Positions 17,987-26,100 are shown, numbered from the stretch's first letter. The stretch is DNA of 64,000 bases from Microbispora sp. NBC_01189 (GCF_036010665.1 NZ_CP108581.1:960001-1024000); one strand, 5' to 3'. Translations and numbers: made by a program. Notes: a model not told the origin generated them from the letters alone.

Positions 17987-20452
17987 TCAGGTCCTCCTGT
18001 CGGTAGTGGGGTCGGTGAAGGTGGGCATCCCGAGAGCGACCAGGCGAGCCCGGCCGTCGGTGGGGATCCGGTTGAGGCCAGCGAGTTTGGCCTTGGCGGC
18101 TTCGAGGCTGATCTGGAGGCCTTCGACCTCCCCGAGCCAGCCGTTGGTGCGGGCCTCGGTGATGCGGTCGCGCAGGTTGTGGATGATCTCGGTGAGGCGG
18201 GGCCGCTGGCGGGGGTCGACCTGCAGGACGGGGCAGCGGATGCAGGCGTGTTCGTGTTTGCAGGGGGTTCCATAGGGGCGGCCGCAGGTGCCCAGGGAGA
18301 CCTTGCGCAGCTCGAAGTGTTGCTGGAAGTCCCTCCATTCCTGGTCGGTCGGTTCGCGGTATTCCTCGACGGGGCGGTCTGCGCGGCGGCGGTCGAGGAA
18401 GGCTCGATAGGTGCGGACGAGATCGTCTTGGAAGACGGCGAGGTAGGCCTGGGTGGTGGTCAGGGTCTTGTGGCCCAGAATGCGGGCGGCGATGTGGACG
18501 GGCAGGCCGCCGGTGACGGCCTCGGTGGCGAACATGCGGCGGAAGTCGTGCGGGGTGAAGCGCAGCAGTTCACCGGCGTGGTCGCGTAGGCCGGTCCTGT
18601 CCAGCGTCTGGTGCAGCAGGCGGGAGACCGCGGCCGAGCTCATGACCTGGGGTTGCCAGTAGGGGCGGCGCTGGAACAGGTGCGGTAGCAGCGTGCCGGT
18701 GACGCGCTCGTGCTCGTCATAGCGGGCGACCAGGGGAATCTTGCCGCCGTTGGCGTCGCGCAGCCGTTTGATGATCGTGGCCAGGACGCTGGCCAGCTCG
18801 GGGCTGACCAGCAGAAGTCGTTCCTCGTTGCTCTTGGACGGGACAATCTGGAGCAGCGGGATGACCTCGCCGGTGTCGGCCAGGCGGTAGGAGACCAGCG
18901 CCAGGTGGGTCAGCTCGGTGAGTTCTTCGGCCCGCACGCCGGTGTGCCGCAGGGTCTCGATGACGGCCCAGGCCCAGAAGGCGTTGTCCTCGATGAGGCT
19001 CTGGTTGGTCGCCCGTCCGCCGGCGGCGTCGGCCTGCCTGATGAACACATGAGGCGAGACATGATCGGGGCGGCTAGGCACGCGGTTGGCCTTGGGCTCG
19101 ACTCGCAGGTAGCGCGTTCCCTCGTACTCGAAGACCTGGTTGAAGGCAGTGGCGCGGGCGGCCTCCAGCAGAGCGGCGGACTCGCGGAGCACTCGTTCGG
19201 CGGTCTCCACCAGCAGCGGCAGGTAGGGCAGCCGATCGCGGACTCGTTGGTGCATGCGGGCGTGCGTCTGCGCGAGGGCCTTGTGCTGACCGGCGCCGTC
19301 CCCTCGGGTGATGGGGCTGGGGACGGCCCATTGCGCCCAGTAAGGATCGTCATGCGCCCATTCCTGGATATCGAGGTAGAAGCCACGGACGCGCATCATC
19401 ACGGTGATGCGGGAGCGGCGTTCGTGGATTTTGCCGGTCTTGGCGTGGACGTATGTCGTCAGTCGTTGCTTCCAGGCGTCGAGCACGTCGTCGGGCAGAC
19501 GGAGAGTGTCGATGCCGGGATGATGGGCCTCGATGTCGGCCCAGAAGACCCCGGCGAGTTCGCGGACCAGGCCGCGGAAGGTGCCGTAGTCGACGGCGGG
19601 CCGACGTTCTTCCAGGTAGCGGACCAGCAGGTTGCGGATGGGCGTGTTCTGGATGTTGTAGTCGTCGACCAGTTCGGCGGTGGGCCGCTGGCCGTGCCGC
19701 AGGGCGTCCTTGAGAGTGTCCTTGGACTGGATGACGCCCAGGCCGCGTAGCAGGTCCCAGGCGGTGTGTGTGCCGACGTAGGCGTAGCCGATGTCGCGTC
19801 GACCCCAGGCGCGCAGCTGGAAGATGTCTTCTCCGGTGAGCAGTTCCAGGTCGCGGCCGGTATGCAGGATGATCGAAGAGATCGCGCGCAGGCCCTCGTC
19901 GACGTGCCGGGGCGTCATGCCGAGCTCGGCGCCGTGGCGGCGCATCTGGTCCAGCGCCCCGTCGGGGAACATCGACTGGACATCCTTGAACAGGGTCAAC
20001 GCCTTGTAGTTGCGCAGGAAGCCGTATCCGGGCAAGACGATCCGGCTCATCATCAGGCTGTTCAGGCCCGCCATCACCCCGTCTCGCTGGGAGAATCGCC
20101 GATCCTCGCCCAGCAGCGCGGCGAGCACGATCTCCTTGCTGTGGTCGGCGCCGGAGGATCGCCAGCGCGCTTGCCAGCCGTCACCGGGATGGGCGAGTAG
20201 CCAGTCCAGAATCTTCTCGGCGTTCCTGAGCCGTCTGTGGCCTCGATCCCGGCCGACCTTGCAGGTTCGCGGCGGCCAGACCGGGGAGGCGGGTAGCAGC
20301 GCCAGGACTTCGTCGCGGGTGAGATGGTCGTGCGGACCGAGGCGGCTTTCGTCAGCTGTCGGATCGTGGTCGACGAACAGCGGCCGGGGCGGCGTCGGCG
20401 CGGTGCCGGCGAGCCTGATGCTGTTGGCGCGTCGCGGTGCCTGGCGCGTCAT
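17987..20452 (-). CDS. Large tyrosine recombinase (821 aa) of nested element
   Basis: DNA breaking-rejoining enzyme much longer than a phage integrase. The catalytic part lies about residues 490-700: arginine in GVRAEELTEL, HDFRR with histidine and arginine, ILGHKTLTTT and tyrosine in QAYLAVF. A Cys-rich segment follows (CGRPYGTPCKHEHACIRC), probably a zinc site, then a coiled helical tail. The long N-terminal part may bind DNA or the partner recombinase. The ATG overlaps the stop of the upstream recombinase (ATGA), so the two are made together, as in Tn554 TnpA-TnpB. Confidence 0.88.
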   Translation of the reverse strand: MTRQAPRRANSIRLAGTAPTPPRPLFVDHDPTADESRLGPHDHLTRDEVLALLPASPVWPPRTCKVGRDRGHRRLRNAEKILDWLLAHPGDGWQARWRSSGADHSKEIVLAALLGEDRRFSQRDGVMAGLNSLMMSRIVLPGYGFLRNYKALTLFKDVQSMFPDGALDQMRRHGAELGMTPRHVDEGLRAISSIILHTGRDLELLTGEDIFQLRAWGRRDIGYAYVGTHTAWDLLRGLGVIQSKDTLKDALRHGQRPTAELVDDYNIQNTPIRNLLVRYLEERRPAVDYGTFRGLVRELAGVFWADIEAHHPGIDTLRLPDDVLDAWKQRLTTYVHAKTGKIHERRSRITVMMRVRGFYLDIQEWAHDDPYWAQWAVPSPITRGDGAGQHKALAQTHARMHQRVRDRLPYLPLLVETAERVLRESAALLEAARATAFNQVFEYEGTRYLRVEPKANRVPSRPDHVSPHVFIRQADAAGGRATNQSLIEDNAFWAWAVIETLRHTGVRAEELTELTHLALVSYRLADTGEVIPLLQIVPSKSNEERLLLVSPELASVLATIIKRLRDANGGKIPLVARYDEHERVTGTLLPHLFQRRPYWQPQVMSSAAVSRLLHQTLDRTGLRDHAGELLRFTPHDFRRMFATEAVTGGLPVHIAARILGHKTLTTTQAYLAVFQDDLVRTYRAFLDRRRADRPVEEYREPTDQEWRDFQQHFELRKVSLGTCGRPYGTPCKHEHACIRCPVLQVDPRQRPRLTEIIHNLRDRITEARTNGWLGEVEGLQISLEAAKAKLAGLNRIPTDGRARLVALGMPTFTDPTTDRRT

Positions 20453-21690
20453 GCCTGATCACCGCCGAACAGCACCTCCAGGTCGCTGGCCTGGTAGCCG
20501 AGCGCAACCGGCGGAGGCGGAAGCTGGGCGCGCTTCTTCAGCTCGGCCAGGTGGTCCTGGACCCGCCTGATGACCTGGGATTCCTCTTCGACCAGGTAGA
20601 TGTCGGCGGTGGTGCTCAGATGAGCGTGCCCGAGGATGGTCTGCACGTCGCGAAGCGACAGGCCCTCGTCGCGGGCCATGCGCAGGGCGGCGGTGTGGCG
20701 CAGGTCGTGCATGGACCAGTTGGTGCCGAGCAGGAGGTTGGCCCGCCGGAACACCGCTCGCAGGGCCTCGTAGTTCATCGGCTGGTAGGCCAGGCCAGCA
20801 CCGTGGTCGCGGCGGCGAAGCGTCCACCACAGCGGCGCCGTGGGATCCAGTGGTGGACCTTCCTCCTGGTAGAGGCGGATCCAGACGAACGCCTCCGGGC
20901 TGGCCGGCAGCCACTGTTCGGCGAGCGTGCCCTTGCGCACGACACGTACGAGCTGGTCGCCCCAGTCCAGGTCGACGCCGCGCACTCCCAGCAGTTCGCT
21001 GGCGCGGGCGCCGTTGCTGACGGCCAGCGCCAGGATCGCCCGGTCGCGGTTGGAGCGCAGCGCGGCGAACAATTCGTTCCACCGCTCGTCCGGCATCTGC
21101 CGGGGCCGGCGCCGGGGAACCTTGGGGTTGTAACGGAGCCGCCCCTCGGCCCGGTAGGGCTCCAGCGGGTTGTGGTGGGCATGCGGCCGACGGTGGTCGC
21201 TGCGAGCCAGCGGCACCGGGTTGACCAGCGGGCCGCCGCCCAGCTCGATCCAAAAGTCGTAGAAGCTGCGCAGCACTGCGTTGCTGTGCCGGATCGTCCG
21301 CGGCTTGTAACGATCGTCCAGGTAGGGCTTCTTGGTGATCGAATTGATCGTGCCCGCGGTCGCCGCCGAGACGGTGCGCGGCGCCGACCGGGGCTTGACC
21401 GCGCCGCTGAGCCACAACACGAAGTCGCGGACCTCCGCCGAGGTGGCACGGTTCCACTCGACCTCCACCACCCGCAACCAGCGCCACCAGCGCAGCAAGT
21501 CGAAGGCGTAGCTGCGGACGCTGCCCACCCGGTTATCCCGGGCGACGAAGTCGATCAGGAATCGTCGTACCGGCTCCACAGCTTTCCCCTCCTCATCGAA
21601 GACCAGCCAGGGCACTACGCCCTGGTCAGCGGCGACCCGGCCCCAGCGGGGCAGACGGATCGAGCGGACGTCACGGGATCTGTCGTTCAC
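20449..21690 (-). CDS. Tyrosine recombinase (413 aa) of nested element
   Basis: First gene of the recombinase operon. Catalytic residues are all present: arginine in NGARASELLGV, histidine and arginine in HDLRHTAALRM, histidine in ILGHAHLSTT and tyrosine in DIYLVEEE. An N-terminal core-binding domain contains SYAFDLLRWWRWL. The start is GTG at 21690 (VNDRSRDVRS). The best upstream purine run, GGGAG, lies inside the arm of a 12-bp hairpin, so translation may be gated. It ends in overlap with the larger recombinase. Confidence 0.9.
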   Translation of the reverse strand: MNDRSRDVRSIRLPRWGRVAADQGVVPWLVFDEEGKAVEPVRRFLIDFVARDNRVGSVRSYAFDLLRWWRWLRVVEVEWNRATSAEVRDFVLWLSGAVKPRSAPRTVSAATAGTINSITKKPYLDDRYKPRTIRHSNAVLRSFYDFWIELGGGPLVNPVPLARSDHRRPHAHHNPLEPYRAEGRLRYNPKVPRRRPRQMPDERWNELFAALRSNRDRAILALAVSNGARASELLGVRGVDLDWGDQLVRVVRKGTLAEQWLPASPEAFVWIRLYQEEGPPLDPTAPLWWTLRRRDHGAGLAYQPMNYEALRAVFRRANLLLGTNWSMHDLRHTAALRMARDEGLSLRDVQTILGHAHLSTTADIYLVEEESQVIRRVQDHLAELKKRAQLPPPPVALGYQASDLEVLFGGDQA

Positions 21691-21693
21691 CTT

Positions 21694-21727
21694 CGTTGCG
21701 CTCCCTTTGCCGTGTGGGAGCGCAACG
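21694..21727 (-). promoter_or_regulatory. 12-bp perfect hairpin in recombinase leader
   Basis: Arms CGTTGCGCTCCC and GGGAGCGCAACG with a ten-base loop, ending three bases before the GTG start. It could hide the ribosome site, serve as an operator, or be a recombinase subterminal binding site near the element end. Confidence 0.6.
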
Positions 21728-21779
21728 TTTACCGACTACGCCAGGCGGGAGACGCGCTCCCTCTCGGCGTGTCTTCAGG

Positions 21780-21787
21780 TAGTCCGG
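21780..21787 (-). repeat. Right terminal inverted repeat of nested element
   Basis: TAGTCCGG, reverse complement of 16803-16810, directly next to the RapZ-like 5' fragment. Confidence 0.7.
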
Positions 21788-22083
21788 TCAACGGAGCGGT
21801 GCCGTCCTCCCACGCAGCCGATCGCGATGGTGACGACCAGAACCGGCGACCGGGGCAGGCCGTTCAGCAGGTCGGTCGCGCAGACGGCCGTGTGGCGGAT
21901 CAGGCAGCGCGCGCCCGTGGTGTCCAGCACGTGCCGGCGCACCGCGGGGTCAAGGCCGGTGAGTTGGCGCATGGCCGGGTTGTGGTGCGGGTTGCGCAGG
22001 TGGCGGCGGGTGTCGATCGTGATGTCGGCCTGCGGGGCGGGGGCGTGGCCGTAGCCGAAGGACACGATGTTGACGCGGTTCAT
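21788..22083 (-). pseudogene. 5' fragment of the AICE RapZ C-terminal-domain-like gene
   Basis: From ATG 22083 (overlapping the previous stop) it encodes MNRVNIVSFGYGHAPAP through IAIGCVGGRHRSV, then runs into element DNA (DRTT) and stops at 21775. The fragment contains the strand and the GG-x-HRS loop of the RapZ-C fold but lacks the last third, which lies at 16689-16802. Joining the two halves restores a normal HRSVALAEEL continuation. Confidence 0.85.
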
Positions 22084-22241
22084 GAGGCCAGCACCCGCCC
22101 GACGCCGTTGCAGTCCGGGCAGTGCCGGTCCGGGACGCCGTGGACGGTGCGGCGGCCGACGCCGTTGCACGGGCGGCAGGTGTGCCAGACCTCCCGGGCG
22201 AGCTTCGGCGTGTCGCCGTTCTTCTTCCTGAACAGGCCCAT
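22080..22241 (-). CDS. Zinc-knuckle mini-protein (53 aa) upstream of RapZ-like gene
   Basis: Begins MGLFRKKNGDTPKLAREVW and has two DnaJ-like units, CRPCNGVG and CPDCNGVG. The ATG at 22241 was chosen because the longer frame has no support. Its stop overlaps the RapZ-like start (ATGA). It is the same kind of protein as the mini-genes at 15.4-16.6 kb, showing that all belonged to one operon before the nested element arrived. Confidence 0.68.
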   Translation of the reverse strand: MGLFRKKNGDTPKLAREVWHTCRPCNGVGRRTVHGVPDRHCPDCNGVGRVLAS

Positions 22242-22281
22242 GGCAGGGGCCTCCTTCCGGTGGCGGTCGGTCAAGGGGTGA

Positions 22282-22968
22282 TCAGCGGTTCTCCGCTGAG
22301 AGAGGCCGGGAGGGGTCGGTCAGGGTGTCGGCGAGCATGCGGCGGTGGGCGGCGAAGACGTCGCCGCCGTAGGTGGTCGCCAGGTAGCCGAGGAGCTGGG
22401 GGTAGTCGTCGGCCAGGACCCAGGCGGCGCGGGCGGCGTCGTCGGCACCGGTCACCGCGGGCAGGTCCTCCCGGCGGCAGGTGCCCAGGTGGGTGCGGAC
22501 CGGGACCGTCACCATCCACGCCTCGTCACTGGCCCGGGGGTCGGGCACATACCGCGGCGCCATGGCCTCCCAGCCGGAAGCGATGCCACACAGGCCGGTT
22601 TCCTCGGCCAGTTCGCGGATTGCGGCCTGCGTGGGGGTTTCCCCGGGGTCGACGTGGCCGCCGGGCAGCGCCCACCCGTACCCGTCGCGCCGCTCGACCA
22701 TGACCATCCAGCGGTGCCCGTCCGGGTCGGTGGCGGTGACCAGGGCGTCAGCGGCGAGGGCTTCGCCCCAGTGCCCCAATCGGTTGCGGCCGTAGCGGAT
22801 GCTCGTGCGCTCACACGGGTTGACCGGGCGGCCGTCGACCACCTGGAACGGGATCGCGGCGCGGGCCTGACGAGGCGTCCAGTCGATGCGGGCCGGGTCG
22901 GTTTCCGGGTCGGCCCACCCCTCGCGCACGCCCTTAGTCAGCACGTCGGGATGTGTGTAGGTGCGCAT
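22282..22968 (-). CDS. Nudix hydrolase (AICE)
   Basis: Hydrolase for nucleoside diphosphates linked to another moiety. The Nudix box is complete in [18 protein letters not shown] followed by AEETGL. The 228-residue product has an N-terminal extension ([20 protein letters not shown]) and a C-terminal helix pair. I used ATG 22968; a GTG six bases upstream overlaps the previous stop and is possible. Nudix genes recur in AICEs, with substrate unknown. Confidence 0.85.
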   Translation of the reverse strand: MRTYTHPDVLTKGVREGWADPETDPARIDWTPRQARAAIPFQVVDGRPVNPCERTSIRYGRNRLGHWGEALAADALVTATDPDGHRWMVMVERRDGYGWALPGGHVDPGETPTQAAIRELAEETGLCGIASGWEAMAPRYVPDPRASDEAWMVTVPVRTHLGTCRREDLPAVTGADDAARAAWVLADDYPQLLGYLATTYGGDVFAAHRRMLADTLTDPSRPLSAENR

Positions 22969-22970
22969 GG

Positions 22971-23150
22971 TCACTTCCACCGGCCGATCGCGACGGGCTT
23001 GGCCCACGGGATCGTCTTGCGGCGGTCCAGGACGATCTCACCGTCGTCGCGGACGTCGACCTCGTCGGGGTGGACGTTGTCGCCGGCGAGGTCGTCGGCG
23101 ACCTTCTGCCGGATCTGCTGCTTGTGTCCGTCGCTGGGGTTCTTGGTCAT
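22971..23150 (-). CDS. Small charged AICE protein (59 aa)
   Basis: Begins [20 protein letters not shown] and ends [18 protein letters not shown]. Highly charged and probably soluble. An ATG nine bases upstream is also possible; neither has a strong ribosome site. The stop overlaps the alternative Nudix GTG. Function unknown. Confidence 0.55.
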   Translation of the reverse strand: MTKNPSDGHKQQIRQKVADDLAGDNVHPDEVDVRDDGEIVLDRRKTIPWAKPVAIGRWK

Positions 23151-23185
23151 GACGCGCATCCGTTCGGGTTGCGAGTAGGTGATGG

Positions 23186-23341
23186 TCAGTTCAGGCGGGT
23201 GAGGAAGCCGGTGAGGTTGTCGGCCGCGGCGTTCAGCACGTGTACGGCGTGCTTGACCACCTCGGCCGCCGAGAGGGGGTTGGTGACCAGGTAGAACACG
23301 GCGAACAGCAGCAGGCAGCGGACGAGGAGCTTGCGCAGCAT
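23186..23341 (-). CDS. Small membrane protein (51 aa)
   Basis: Begins MLRKLLVRCLLLFAVFYLVT, a single hydrophobic segment after a basic N-terminus, followed by an amphipathic tail ending FLTRLN. It may be a spread (Spd)-type accessory of transfer, by analogy with small membrane proteins in actinomycete plasmids; this is inference. Starts 18 bp after the preceding gene. Confidence 0.55.
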   Translation of the reverse strand: MLRKLLVRCLLLFAVFYLVTNPLSAAEVVKHAVHVLNAAADNLTGFLTRLN

Positions 23342-23359
23342 CACGGGTCACCTGGCCGT

Positions 23360-23677
23360 TCAGACCGAGACGGCGCCGTGGTAGCTCATGAGCGCGTCCC
23401 ACTCGCGCATGTCGTTCGTGGGCACCGCGACGGCCCGGTAGTTGATCGGCCCGAAGTCCCGCGCGGTGACGTAGTGCAAGCCCTCGGAGGCGGGGGCGTC
23501 GATCAGGTCGGCGATGCGGTCCACGGTGGCCCGCTGCTGGGCGTCGGTGCCGTGCACGAAGATGGAGATCTCCGCGCCATAGTCGGGCACCGGAACCTTG
23601 GGGTTGTCGGCCAGGAACGCGGCCAGGCGGCGCAGACCGGTGATGAACTCGGCCCGAGCCTCAGGGTTGTTCGTCAT
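23360..23677 (-). CDS. Conserved AICE hypothetical protein (105 aa)
   Basis: Begins MTNNPEARAEFITGLRRLAA and contains VPVPDYGAEISIFVHGTD and INYRAVAVPTNDM. ATG 23677 has a purine-rich ribosome site; the longer reading from 23695 was rejected. An alpha/beta fold is likely. No catalytic signature seen. Confidence 0.6.
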   Translation of the reverse strand: MTNNPEARAEFITGLRRLAAFLADNPKVPVPDYGAEISIFVHGTDAQQRATVDRIADLIDAPASEGLHYVTARDFGPINYRAVAVPTNDMREWDALMSYHGAVSV

Positions 23678-23691
23678 GACCTTCGGTCCTT

Positions 23692-24444
23692 TCAACGGGT
23701 GACGGTGTGGTCGGCTGTCGTGAGGTGGTGCAGAAGTTCGGAAGCCACGTCGGGGCTGACCCGCATGCGGCGCTGGAGCTCCCCGGCGGGGATCACCTCG
23801 CCATGCAGGCGCTGGTATTCGGCGGCGAAGTACCGGGCGTCATCGAGCACCGCCGGACTCACCACCGGGGCGGGAGCCGTCGCCGAGCGGACGGGCGCCG
23901 AAGGGGTCGAGGGGGTTGCCGTCGAGGGGGCGGGGTCGAGTTCGGCCGGCGACTCGTTCGAGGTCGCCACTTGCGGCCGGTCCTCGCACGCGCTCGCCTC
24001 GGCGGCATCGTGGGGTTGGTCGGTGAGAAGTTCGGCGTCGACCACCGCAGGGGGCGGGGTGTGGCCGGCGCGGCGCTCCAGCATCGACATGGCGATCAGG
24101 AACGCCCCCGCAGGGGTCGCGGCGAGGATCCATCCCCACGCCGTGGGGTCGGCCTCGGCCAGGTTCGCCGCCAAGGTCAGCGTGATGCCGCCGGTCAGTA
24201 CCAGCGACGGCCACGACAACCGGCCCCGGCGGGGGCGTCCGGTGCGCTTGTCCCGCTGAATCTCCCGGGCGGCCATGACGCACATCAAGTCGATGCACAC
24301 CGCAACCGCCCAGGAGCGCCAGTCCTTTTGGCCGTGCTTGGCGGCCAGGGTGCTGATGTGGTCGAAGGAGCCCACGGCCGCGATCACCGCGAGCACGACC
24401 ACCGGCCCGGAATCGGCCAGCATCGAGCGCAGGCCACGCAACAT
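23692..24444 (-). CDS. DUF2637 domain protein, likely transfer/spread membrane protein
   Basis: The 250-residue product has the DUF2637 signature: four hydrophobic segments (VVVLAVIAAVGSFDHISTLA; AVAVCIDLMCVMAA; LVLTGGITLTLAANLA; WILAATPAGAFLIAM) with HGQKDWRSW between the first two. A long Pro/Ala/Thr-rich linker leads to a C-terminal winged-helix-like region (IPAGELQRRMRVSPDVASEL). Such proteins sit beside TraB in AICEs and are thought to aid spread between hyphal compartments. ATG 24444 has GAAGAGG upstream. Confidence 0.8.
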   Translation of the reverse strand: MLRGLRSMLADSGPVVVLAVIAAVGSFDHISTLAAKHGQKDWRSWAVAVCIDLMCVMAAREIQRDKRTGRPRRGRLSWPSLVLTGGITLTLAANLAEADPTAWGWILAATPAGAFLIAMSMLERRAGHTPPPAVVDAELLTDQPHDAAEASACEDRPQVATSNESPAELDPAPSTATPSTPSAPVRSATAPAPVVSPAVLDDARYFAAEYQRLHGEVIPAGELQRRMRVSPDVASELLHHLTTADHTVTR

Positions 24445-24544
24445 CACGAACACCTCTTCACGCATCAGCCGGGTTTTCGGCATGGATCAGGTAGGGACGC
24501 GGCGTGATTGAGGGCTCACGCCGAGCCCGTGGGAAGGTGCGGGG

Positions 24545-25717
24545 TCAGACCGGGAGGTCTTCCAGGTCCGGTTCGGTGAACTCCTTCACCTCTGCCGGGT
24601 CCAGGTCACCGGCCGCAGCCGTGACGCCCCGGGTGAGATGCGCCCAGGCGGGGGCCAGGTGGGCGTATGTAGCGGCGGCGGCTTCGGCCTGTTCCTCGGT
24701 CACGTGCACGCTGCGCATGCGGTGCCAGCGGCCCTCCGAGCCGACCACCACGGCGGTTCCCGGCCGGTTCGGAGAGATCTGCCGAGCAGCGGCCAGCGCG
24801 GAGGGGTCCATGTCGCCGAGCGCCATCTTGGCGGTTTCGTCGTCGTTGACCATGTGGCAGATCCGCCCGGTGAGCTGAGCACGCAGCGCCGTCACGCCCG
24901 AGCCGAGGTCGGAACCGACCCGCTGCCCGCACACCACCAGGTAGATCCCGAACGCGCGGCCGAGCTGGGCCACCCGCAGCAACCTGGTCGCGACCGCCGA
25001 CACCTCGTCTTGCTCTTTCTTCTTGTCGGCCATCAAGAACAGTTCGGCGACCTCGTCCACCAGCACGACAATCGGGATCGGCCGCTCAGCCTCCGGCAGC
25101 CGCGGGTGCCAAATGTTCTTCACCCGGTGCCGCCGGCACAAGGCCATCCGGTCCTTGATGACACCGACCAAATCGGCGAGCAGGTCGGCGCACTCGGCCC
25201 GCTCTGTCGCCAGGGCGGACATGCGCGCCTCATACGGGGTGAACTCCACCCCGCCCTTGAGGTCGAACCCGACGAGGGCGACCGGCTGCGGCGCCAGCCC
25301 GACGACGAGGTCATTGGCGAGGTTGGACTTGCCGGACTGGGTTGCGCCGACGTTCAGCCAGTGCGGCACCGTACGGAAGTCGATGACGAACGGGTCACCG
25401 GTCTCCAGCAGCCCCACCCGGACCCGCAACAAGTCGTCCGACAGGACCGGGATCGTCACCCGGTCGAGGGGATCGATCAGCGTCGCGACGAGAGTGACCT
25501 TTCCGGGCTTCCACCCCGCCAGCCGCACCGAGTGGACCTTCCAGGCGTGCGCGAGCTTGTCCAGCACCCGCGTGTAGTCCTCCGGCGTCTGCCCGTCGTG
25601 CAGCCGGACCGTGATGCGGAAGCCCAGCGCGGTCGGGCGGATCACCCCGAGCCGCGGCGCCCGCTCGACCTCCACCCGGCGGATCGTCCGGCGCTGCTTC
25701 ACCTGCATGATGCGCAT
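24545..25717 (-). CDS. traB: FtsK/SpoIIIE-type DNA translocase (TraB motor part)
   Basis: Hexameric ATPase that moves double-stranded element DNA between cells. The 390-residue product has Walker A GATQSGKSN (about residues 124-132), Walker B IVVLVDEVAEL (about 217-227) and the conserved RVAQLGRAFGIYLVVCGQR. It lacks transmembrane segments, although actinomycete TraB proteins normally begin with them. The gene two upstream supplies such a segment, so the anchor may be a separate polypeptide. ATG 25717 overlaps the preceding stop (TGATG), which decided the start. Confidence 0.9.
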   Translation of the reverse strand: MRIMQVKQRRTIRRVEVERAPRLGVIRPTALGFRITVRLHDGQTPEDYTRVLDKLAHAWKVHSVRLAGWKPGKVTLVATLIDPLDRVTIPVLSDDLLRVRVGLLETGDPFVIDFRTVPHWLNVGATQSGKSNLANDLVVGLAPQPVALVGFDLKGGVEFTPYEARMSALATERAECADLLADLVGVIKDRMALCRRHRVKNIWHPRLPEAERPIPIVVLVDEVAELFLMADKKKEQDEVSAVATRLLRVAQLGRAFGIYLVVCGQRVGSDLGSGVTALRAQLTGRICHMVNDDETAKMALGDMDPSALAAARQISPNRPGTAVVVGSEGRWHRMRSVHVTEEQAEAAAATYAHLAPAWAHLTRGVTAAAGDLDPAEVKEFTEPDLEDLPV

Positions 25718-25869
25718 CAGCGGCACCGGTCCTTTGCATAAGCGATCGCCGTACGCACGTCGTCAGGGCTCTGATCGGCCAGCCACGCCAGCGCGCACTC
25801 AGCCTCGGCCGGCGACAGCGCGGCAAGCGCCTGGTTGATCTGATCCCACGACCACGACTGTCCCGCCAT
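25717..25869 (-). CDS. Small hypothetical protein (50 aa) coupled to traB
   Basis: Begins MAGQSWSWDQINQALAALSP and contains AECALAWLADQSPDDVRTAI. Helical and soluble, with no Cys cluster. ATG 25869, and its stop overlaps the traB start. Position between the membrane anchor and the motor suggests a transfer role. Confidence 0.55.
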   Translation of the reverse strand: MAGQSWSWDQINQALAALSPAEAECALAWLADQSPDDVRTAIAYAKDRCR

Positions 25870-25872
25870 TGC

Positions 25873-26100
25873 TCAGCCCCCCATGTACGGGAAGCCGGGC
25901 AGAGTCCAGCGCAGACGCCGGCGACGCCGCGCAAGACCGCACCCCGAGGCCACCGCCCGCCATGTGCTGTACACCATCAGCGCCTTGACCGGGAAGCCCA
26001 CGACCAGCCAGAACGAGGGCCGGTGCAGCCGACGCCAGACCAGCAGCACCGCGACCAAGACCGCCGCGACCACGGCCGCGCGGATCAGCAAGTCGGTCAT
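25873..26100 (-). CDS. Small membrane protein, candidate detached TraB membrane anchor (75 aa)
   Basis: ATG 26100 with AAAGGAGA upstream. Two hydrophobic stretches (LIRAAVVAAVLVAVLLVW and FWLVVGFPVKALMVYSTW) are followed by CGLARRRRRLRW. This resembles the membrane region plus the basic CGLxRRRR junction that precedes the motor domain in one-piece actinomycete TraB/FtsK proteins as I know them. It lies four bases before the mini-gene that is fused by overlap to traB. Confidence 0.6.
   Translation of the reverse strand: MTDLLIRAAVVAAVLVAVLLVWRRLHRPSFWLVVGFPVKALMVYSTWRAVASGCGLARRRRRLRWTLPGFPYMGG

Larger units (their letters stand above)
16803..21787. mobile_element. Nested double-tyrosine-recombinase element inside the AICE
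   Basis: About 4985 bp bounded by the inverted octamer CCGGACTA (16803-16810) and TAGTCCGG (21780-21787). Both ends abut the two halves of one split RapZ-like gene, which fixes the boundaries independently of the repeats. It holds two coupled tyrosine recombinases, an intact RapZ-C-like gene and a convergent DUF6461 gene. The layout recalls Tn554-type elements, which use two or three tyrosine recombinase-associated proteins, insert site-specifically and make no target duplication. No flanking duplication is seen here. Confidence 0.85.
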
